The translations under genes and the position numbers were made by a program. Of a stretch of DNA of 64,000 nt, positions 58,022-64,000 are shown piece after piece. Where the stretch lies: contig JAITYX010000008.1 of assembly GCA_021018815.1 (NCBI GenBank), positions 5,640,001 to 5,704,000 on the forward strand. The letters are read 5' to 3'. The notes beneath the pieces were generated by a model that worked only from the letters and a program-made list of their open reading frames with translations, was not told the DNA's origin and made no database searches. This stretch comes from Talinum fruticosum. Lineage: Eukaryota > Streptophyta > Magnoliopsida > Caryophyllales > Talinaceae. Positions within the stretch are counted from its first letter, which is position 1; every line of letters begins with the position of its first letter.

Positions 58022-58672
58022 ATGGAACACCAACTCCTTAATACCGGCCTCCTCTCAATCTCTCTTCTCCTCCTCCTCCTTCCCTCCACCTTCACCGCCG
58101 CCATGGCCTTCCCCTCCACCGCCTCCTCGGGCGCGCCAGCCACCACGAACCCCTTCGCGTTCATCCGGTCAAGCTGCAACGCCACCCTCTACCCGGACGT
58201 GTGCTACACCTCCCTCTCCCACTACGCCGACGCCATCCAACAAGACCCGGCCCACCTGGCTCGGGTGGCCATCGGGGTCAGCCTTGTCCGCGCCCACCAG
58301 GCTCGAGCCCACTTCGCCAACATGACCCAGATGGCCGACTACGGGCCCGACCCGCGGGCTGCCTCCGCCCTCCACGACTGCCGGTCCACCTTCTCCGACG
58401 CCGTGGGCCAGATGAGGGACTCCCTCAAGCAGATGAGGCAGCTGGGGCTAGAGTCCGGGTCCGGGTACGAGGAGGTCCGGTTCCAGCTCAGCAATGTGCA
58501 GACGTGGATGAGCGCGGCGCTGACGAACGAGGACACGTGTTCGGATGGGTTCGAAGACGTGGCGGAGGGGCCCGTGAAGGAGGAGGTGTGTGAGAAGGTG
58601 GCGGATGTGAGGGAGTTAACTAGCAACGCTCTTGCTCTTGTTAATAGCTTTGCTGCTTCTGTAACTTCATAG
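58022..58672 (+). CDS. Invertase/pectin methylesterase inhibitor (PMEI) family protein
   Basis: Single-exon gene for a secreted 216-residue four-helix-bundle inhibitor. Family members block cell-wall invertase or pectin methylesterase and so tune wall stiffness and sugar release; which target applies here cannot be told. The signal peptide is clear (hydrophobic SISLLLLLLPSTFTAAMA, residues 12-29). The PMEI pattern follows: SSCNATLYPDVCYTSL gives the first Cys pair at the helical hairpin, and ALHDCRSTFSDAV and NEDTCSDGFEDV give the second. The C-terminal helix ELTSNALALVNSF is typical. The stop is TAG at 58670-58672. It is strikingly GC-rich inside an AT-rich region, so several long overlapping antisense frames exist and are artefacts. 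It is similar to plant '21 kDa protein'-like PMEIs. Confidence 0.94.
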   Translation: MEHQLLNTGLLSISLLLLLLPSTFTAAMAFPSTASSGAPATTNPFAFIRSSCNATLYPDVCYTSLSHYADAIQQDPAHLARVAIGVSLVRAHQARAHFANMTQMADYGPDPRAASALHDCRSTFSDAVGQMRDSLKQMRQLGLESGSGYEEVRFQLSNVQTWMSAALTNEDTCSDGFEDVAEGPVKEEVCEKVADVRELTSNALALVNSFAASVTS

Positions 58673-61131
58673 ATACTTTTGTATTACTTTAGCCCCCATC
58701 GTGAGTATACTATATATTACTATTTTGAAACAACAATCATGACAACCAACAAACGGTTAATCGAGATGTTAACAATCTTACCTTGATATATAACAGAATA
58801 TAAATTTTAATTTAATTTGAAAACTATAATATACTCTGTTAAAAAATAATGGTGATATGTATCTTGCATAAACACATTCTTAAATTCTCTTTTGTTGACC
58901 TATATTAATATATTTTTATGATTTAAAATCACAACTTTTTTAATAGTTATAATTAACTATGAAGGTAAGGCTTAATAATCGTCGGACTGTGTCGATAAGT
59001 ATCAAATAACACTCTTATTGGATCAACCCTACTTAGGAGGTGTGTCATACATATAATTTTACAAATATGAAAAATAATAGATAAAATGACAATTTTACAT
59101 AATTTATAAGTTATAATACAATTATAATATTCAATCATACAATTCTTTTTCAATTTATTACATAATATAATAACTTTTAAGTCGAGAGAAGACACTTAAA
59201 GTATGTCTTATACCGGACACATAATGATAACAACAGATCGAGTAATCCTTAACTTGAATGAAATATTTATATTTCTTCTATGAGATCATTTTAAAAAAAA
59301 ATAGAGTATGTATATATTTTACATAAGCTAATTCATTGAATTACAGTAGTGAATAATAAAATTAGGCTAATTAATACCAAACATTAACTACATATATATA
59401 TTTATCAATGGAAAACCAAAGTTCATTCTTAATGCAATACTCTTCTACTTTGATCATCGTCTCATTTAAAAGATTATGAATAGTAATTTTTTTTATATAG
59501 GAATAATAGATGGTACATTAATAAAGTGATTTGAGTTATATATAATTCTCAAATAAATATTTATTAAACTCTCTTACATAAAACTCTACACTTACATAAA
59601 ATATTGAGTACTAATTCATTATAAATATAGAATTTATATATTTGTACATAAAATTGGTGACAGTAGCTAATAATTTATTCGTGATCATATAAAAAGAGAA
59701 TTACTCTAAAATATTTAATAATTATAAAAAATATTTTTAATAAAGAGGAGACAACACGTAGTGATGGACCAGTGTGCCTGGATTAATAAAAATTCAAAGA
59801 GAATTAAATATGTTCAGTTTCAGCATATTAATTAACTAAAATTTATGCCCTATAAAAAATTAACTTTTTTGAGGGGTTTAACTCCCACGCTTTCCACGTA
59901 CTCATTGGGCATTTATATGTTTATTGGTCTTCTTCCGGAAAGTAAAATAGTTTATTTATTTATTTTATATATGTATTCATACATCACATATTGAGGAGAA
60001 AAAATAAATATTTTCTTCCAATTAGCAATGAAAAAGTATAAGTCATATTATACCCTAACTAACCCACTAGTTCTTCCAACAGAACATCAATTATGTACGT
60101 GAGAGTACCTGTTATTCACATATATGTTAACAAATGGTTGGATGAACCGAAAAATAAAGAAAGTTTTGTGGGCCTAAAATAATGACGTGTTATCTAGAAA
60201 TATATGCTCCCAAATGAACATAAGAATTTATACTCTCCAAAACCTTGTATACAATGATAATCCATAATTTAAATGCCTCGATTAGGATTTTGAAAACTAT
60301 ACTTCCTTTATCTCATAAAAATTGTCAAATGTTTTTAGTTTAGATGTCCAAAAACATTATTAAAATTTCTCTATGTAGTAAAAAAATGTGACTCTTCATT
60401 TGAAAGATGTGAGTGATAAATGATATTCTCTTAAATTTTTATATTCCTAAAGTTTGATAACTTTTTAGGAATGAAGTGAGTATAAGACAATGATTATTTT
60501 TAATTATATAACGCCATACATGAATTATGTGAGATCCATCAAACATTAGCTTGATTTACTTGACATCGACACTAATAAGGTTTGACGTCGACACTAATAA
60601 GGTTTGACGTCCTGTTTCATTTAACCTACGACTTTACGATTCCTAACAATTCCTTACATCTTTTTTATAACTAACTTTATAAATATATTACAACTTCTTA
60701 CATCTTTCCTTATAACTCTTTAACTCTTTAGTGTAGTTCCTTACACCTCCTTACAATTTCTTACAACTTTCTTTACAACTAAATGAAAAAGTGCTTAAAT
60801 CTTCATTGTCTCAAATTCTCTGCTTGGAGAATGAGAAGAGTGAGAGGGGGTCCCGAGGAGCACGGGCTTGATCTGAGCTTCTTCCCTCTTCCCTTGGGCT
60901 ATAGGTCCATTAGGTCCTTCTAAAATAGATGGCCAATGGATACCTTAAACTTGGCCTAAAAAAAAAAAAAAAAAAGCAAGAAAAGTGGTACATATGATAA
61001 TTTGCAATTTCTCCCTATTTTTACATGAAATTAAATAAATTTATTGAGAAACTTTACATAGTTTTCAGTCAGCTAAACCTGTCCTTGCTAATGTTACTAG
61101 ACTGCTTAGAGAGCATGAAATTTAACAGGAG
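58673..61131. other. AT-rich intergenic spacer
   Basis: No coding region or RNA gene is visible. It contains a 22-bp tandem duplication (60562-60583 and 60584-60605, unit containing tcgacactaataaggtttga) and A-runs near 60960. The last eight bases, aacaggag (61124-61131), are the left duplication of the next element. Confidence 0.55.
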
Positions 61132-61611
61132 CAGGGATGGGCAATGCGCCAAATGGGTGGGCCGGGTTCCAGATTGGCCTTGCCAATAATAACTAGGGTG
61201 GGTGGCCTTATACAAGTATGTTTCTAAGTCCGATTTTGAGAAGTCTATTTAGTGGTTCGATACTTTTTATCAACTTATTTATCATATTAATTATAGATTA
61301 AATTTGATCTAATTTATAACTAGGACCGTACTCAAAAAAAAAAAAGTATACAGCTAGGAAATTCTATAAAGCAATGCTTTTTACATATTACATGGAAGCT
61401 TTTTTCTTTTCAGGTAACTTTGTTTCATTTTATGACCAAGTTGAAAACGAATTACTCTAACCTCAACCAACTAACCCATTAATTCTCATGAAAAATCTTA
61501 AATTAGATCTAAGTGTACAATTATACTAAGAACACGACCATAATCTAACCCAACCTATTTTCTCAATGGTTCGGTCCAACTTAACCCGTCCCAACCCACT
61601 ATCCATCCCGA
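61132..61611. mobile_element. hAT-type MITE with 8-bp target-site duplication
   Basis: The 480-bp element starts cagggatgggca and ends ccatcccga, a short inverted pair matching the plant hAT C/TAGGG terminus. It is flanked by aacaggag (61124-61131) and aacaagag (61612-61619), eight bases with one mismatch. The ends carry gggccgggttcc and aacccgtcccaaccca-type subterminal repeats. There is no transposase, so it is non-autonomous. Confidence 0.65.
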
Positions 61612-62952
61612 AACAAGAGGCATGGTTTTTGAGATTTTATGGATGTTTTTCTTCTGGGCTGGGTCAAGTTAGGCTAAAATCATAATAAGCCCATGACAAA
61701 GGTTTGAGGTGGATTTTCTAGTGCGACCCCTATTACTGAAGGCACTGTATTTCTTGATATAAGACTAGAAGAGTAGTACACAAGTGTATATACTTCTATT
61801 CTCAAGAGATGGAGGTAGCTCAAGGGAATGTAATTTTTGTGTCGCTATCACTTACTTGTATTCACTCCCTCCCATCATCTCGAGAGGTGTAACATATACA
61901 TGATATATAAAAATGGTCAATGATTATAAACACAGTATCGCAAAGTAAATTTTATAAAAACACCGAAATTAGCACGGTTAAAGTTTGATGATATAACTTG
62001 TTTTGCCCACCTATCAACTAGGTTTAGGTGAAGTTTCGCGGTTCCATGTGCAACCAACCGGATATGGTACACCTATTGCTGCTGGCTTCTTCATCCATGT
62101 ACAATGCACCATGGTTTGACGAAGGTCTTTAACTTGAGTTGTAGAGACGTTCAACTTGAATGGAAAAAATAGCATCACATTGCATTGAAGGTTACCAATC
62201 ACTACAACGAAACATTGCATTGAAGGTTATCCATCACTACAACAAAGTGCTGGTTTAGAGATAGAAATTTTCAGTCTCTAACGTAGATTAGAGACCGATT
62301 AATCGAGATATACTGATAGAGTTGGTCCAACATTACTTGAAGGTTGAGATATAATTGATTTTTTAACCTTAATAACTTAAAATAAAAATGATAAATATTA
62401 TTGTAAATTTTAACATCTTTGAGAGAAAAATGAAACGTATACTTATTATTTCAGCATAAAATTTATATAAGAAATATATTTTATATTTGTCTTTATAATT
62501 GATCTTTTAACTTAACGTTTTATAATTGATTTTAGGTGATTGCTAATTTTGATGATTTTAGCACATCAGTAATATCATATATGCTTCATTGATAATTATT
62601 ATTTTTTTGATAGAACATTGATCATATAAATTTTTAAGTTATAGCTCAATAAAAATATGCTATTGCGTGAGGCAGAAAGTACCGTAAATTCCGGTGGTCA
62701 AACGAGACTTTTGTCCCCTGCTGGCTACTCCAACCAAAACTACTCAAGGAAAAGAGGAAAGGAAGCCTCAGCTCGAAGCAAAGCAAACCCTCCATAGCTT
62801 ACTCTCACTCTCCTACTTTTCTCTCTACTTGCTGACTGGCCTTCCTGTGTGTACATTCACTCTATTGGGCGTTTTATCGAACACATGGTGGGTATTGGAA
62901 GAATCAGGGGAAGAATGAGCGTGTAATGACGGAGGCAGGAGAGATAGATTAA
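61612..62952. other. Spacer and 5' region of the dynein light chain gene
   Basis: AT-rich, gene-free. A 35-bp duplication lies at 62177-62211 and 62212-62246 (unit containing acattgcattgaaggtta). The last 250 bases are less AT-rich and presumably promoter and 5' UTR of the downstream gene. Confidence 0.5.
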
Positions 62953-63186
62953 ATGGCTGGAGCAGAGGAGGAGCTTGAAAGGAGGAGCAAGTTCTTGAGC
63001 AGCTTAATACAGAAGAAGAAAGCCGTTGAGCAACACCACCAGAAAGAGCTTTTGAATGTCCGTGTTAGAGCTTCTGATATGCCCGTTGCTCTTCAGAAAA
63101 GAGCCTTCCAATGCGCCAGGGATCACCTTGACTCTATGCCCAGCAAGCGTGTTGACAGCAAACGCTTAGCTCTTGCTCTCAAGAAG
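62953..63186 (+). CDS. LC8-type dynein light chain family protein, first exon (partial)
   Basis: The first 78 residues of a dynein light chain type 1 (LC8) family protein, ending at the splice donor aag|gtgact. LC8 proteins are dimeric hubs that bind short linear motifs. Plants lack cytoplasmic dynein heavy chains, so the role is dynein-independent. Visible are an N-terminal extension rich in charged residues (EEELERRSKFLSSLIQKKKA) and the start of the LC8 fold, SDMPVALQKRAFQCARDHLD, then SMPSKRVDSKRLALALKK. The next exon (normally EFD, then the GTSFGS strand) is not in the remaining 800 bases, so the gene is cut by the window end. It resembles the Arabidopsis protein I remember as At1g23220. 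Confidence 0.85.
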
Positions 63187-64000
63187 GTGACTTTTACTTT
63201 TTCAGTTTCACCCAGAAAATAAAAAAAGAAAAAAGGAGAGCCCAGATCTCTCTTTGATCTGGGTTTTTCTCCAAATTTATTGATATTGTTGTTCTTTTTT
63301 AAAAAACAAAATTCCTTATGGGATTTATGGCTGTGGATGCTTGATCTTATAATGCTCTTGGCTTTAACAGTGATTGTTATAGAGGTTTCTAAACTTTGAT
63401 TTGTTTGTATTATTGTCAGATTTGGTCTTGTTTTCAATTGTTCCTGTCAGTTTAATATAATGCTTATTAGCTTATTATATTTGGTGTTTTGGTTTTGTTT
63501 TAGCATAACTGTTTCCCCACCTTTCCATTTTCAGTAGTACTGTTAAAATAATTAACTTAGATGGATGGTGACCTTTTCTTGTTCGATTATATTAAAATCA
63601 GGCTGTTCATAATCTGCTGTAACTATTTTCAGAAATTGATCTTATATGCATTCCCTCCTCAGACCGCGCAAGCGGGACCCACAATGGGTTTTGTTGTTGT
63701 TGATCGTATATGCATTCCTTCCCATGATATTACCACATTGTTATGTATAGATCTCTTTGCTAGTGTGTGTGTTAACAGTGACACTTTCAACCTAGCTGAA
63801 CCTGAAGTCGTCCAAAAATAATCTAGAAGTGATCCGTGTCGACGGCTAAACACCCCCTTGAGTCCCTCTTTTCTTTTCAATATAGAAGTTGAGTGTAGAA
63901 TTTAGTATTTTCTGGCAATGTGTATAGTCCAATTTCTATGTTTAGTTTCCAGCCAACTTCCAATGCCCTGTCATTGTATTGATAGCTATACCGGAAGCCT
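63187..64000 (+). other. Intron of the dynein light chain gene, running off the window
   Basis: T-rich intronic sequence after the donor at 63187. No exon with LC8-like text was found before the window ends. Confidence 0.65.

Noticed and set aside
58169..58626. Overlapping frames on both strands of the PMEI gene
   Set aside because: High GC suppresses stops; the PMEI frame alone has signal peptide and conserved cysteines.
62694..62918. 74-codon frame upstream of the dynein light chain gene
   Set aside because: No family resemblance; more likely promoter or 5' UTR.

Overview
This is nuclear DNA of a flowering plant, almost certainly a eudicot. Genes have many short exons with GT/AG introns, intergenic DNA is AT-rich with microsatellites, the transposon debris is plant-type, and the proteins are plant families (P-class PPR, plant HMGA with a GH1 domain, PMEI, plant LINE with RNase H). 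The species cannot be fixed from the window.

Layout: (1) about 0.96-1.57 kb, last exon of an armadillo-repeat protein gene; (2) 1.6-5.3 kb, AT-rich spacer with a 300-bp foldback element, a GAGCTCG-rich repeat and a hAT-type MITE; (3) 5.4-8.0 kb, a single-exon mitochondrial PPR gene; (4) 8.0-12.4 kb, no recognisable gene, ending in a short tandem repeat; (5) 12.45-14.79 kb, a dead 5'-truncated LINE; (6) 16.1-23.6 kb, a 15-exon ANTH clathrin-adaptor gene; (7) 25.8-30.9 kb, a 6-exon receptor-like cytoplasmic kinase (CRK/DUF26-type kinase domain); (8) 33.1-37.3 kb, the exon-junction-complex gene MAGO NASHI; (9) 38.9-39.5 kb, HMGA; (10) 41.4-54.0 kb, an 18-exon cytosolic phosphoglucomutase; (11) 58.0-58.7 kb, a GC-rich single-exon invertase/pectin methylesterase inhibitor; (12) 62.95 kb to the end, first exon of an LC8-type dynein light chain. 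All nine host genes read on the + strand. They are housekeeping or developmental genes of unrelated pathways, not a cluster. From memory, several have orthologues near one another on Arabidopsis chromosome 1, which points to an old conserved block.

The strongest unexpected signal concerns sequence quality. Eight single-base frame breaks lie in four otherwise perfect genes (PPR 2, ANTH 2, HMGA 1, PGM 3). Every one sits in a short homopolymer and every one is explained by one missing base of that run. This looks like systematic homopolymer under-calling in the assembly rather than four pseudogenes. Other points of interest are several transposon insertions with readable target-site duplications, mitotic (MSA-like) motifs upstream of HMGA, a TGGGCT array upstream of MAGO, and recurrent T-run/G-run tracts in introns and spacers. 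I found no previously undescribed biological system.
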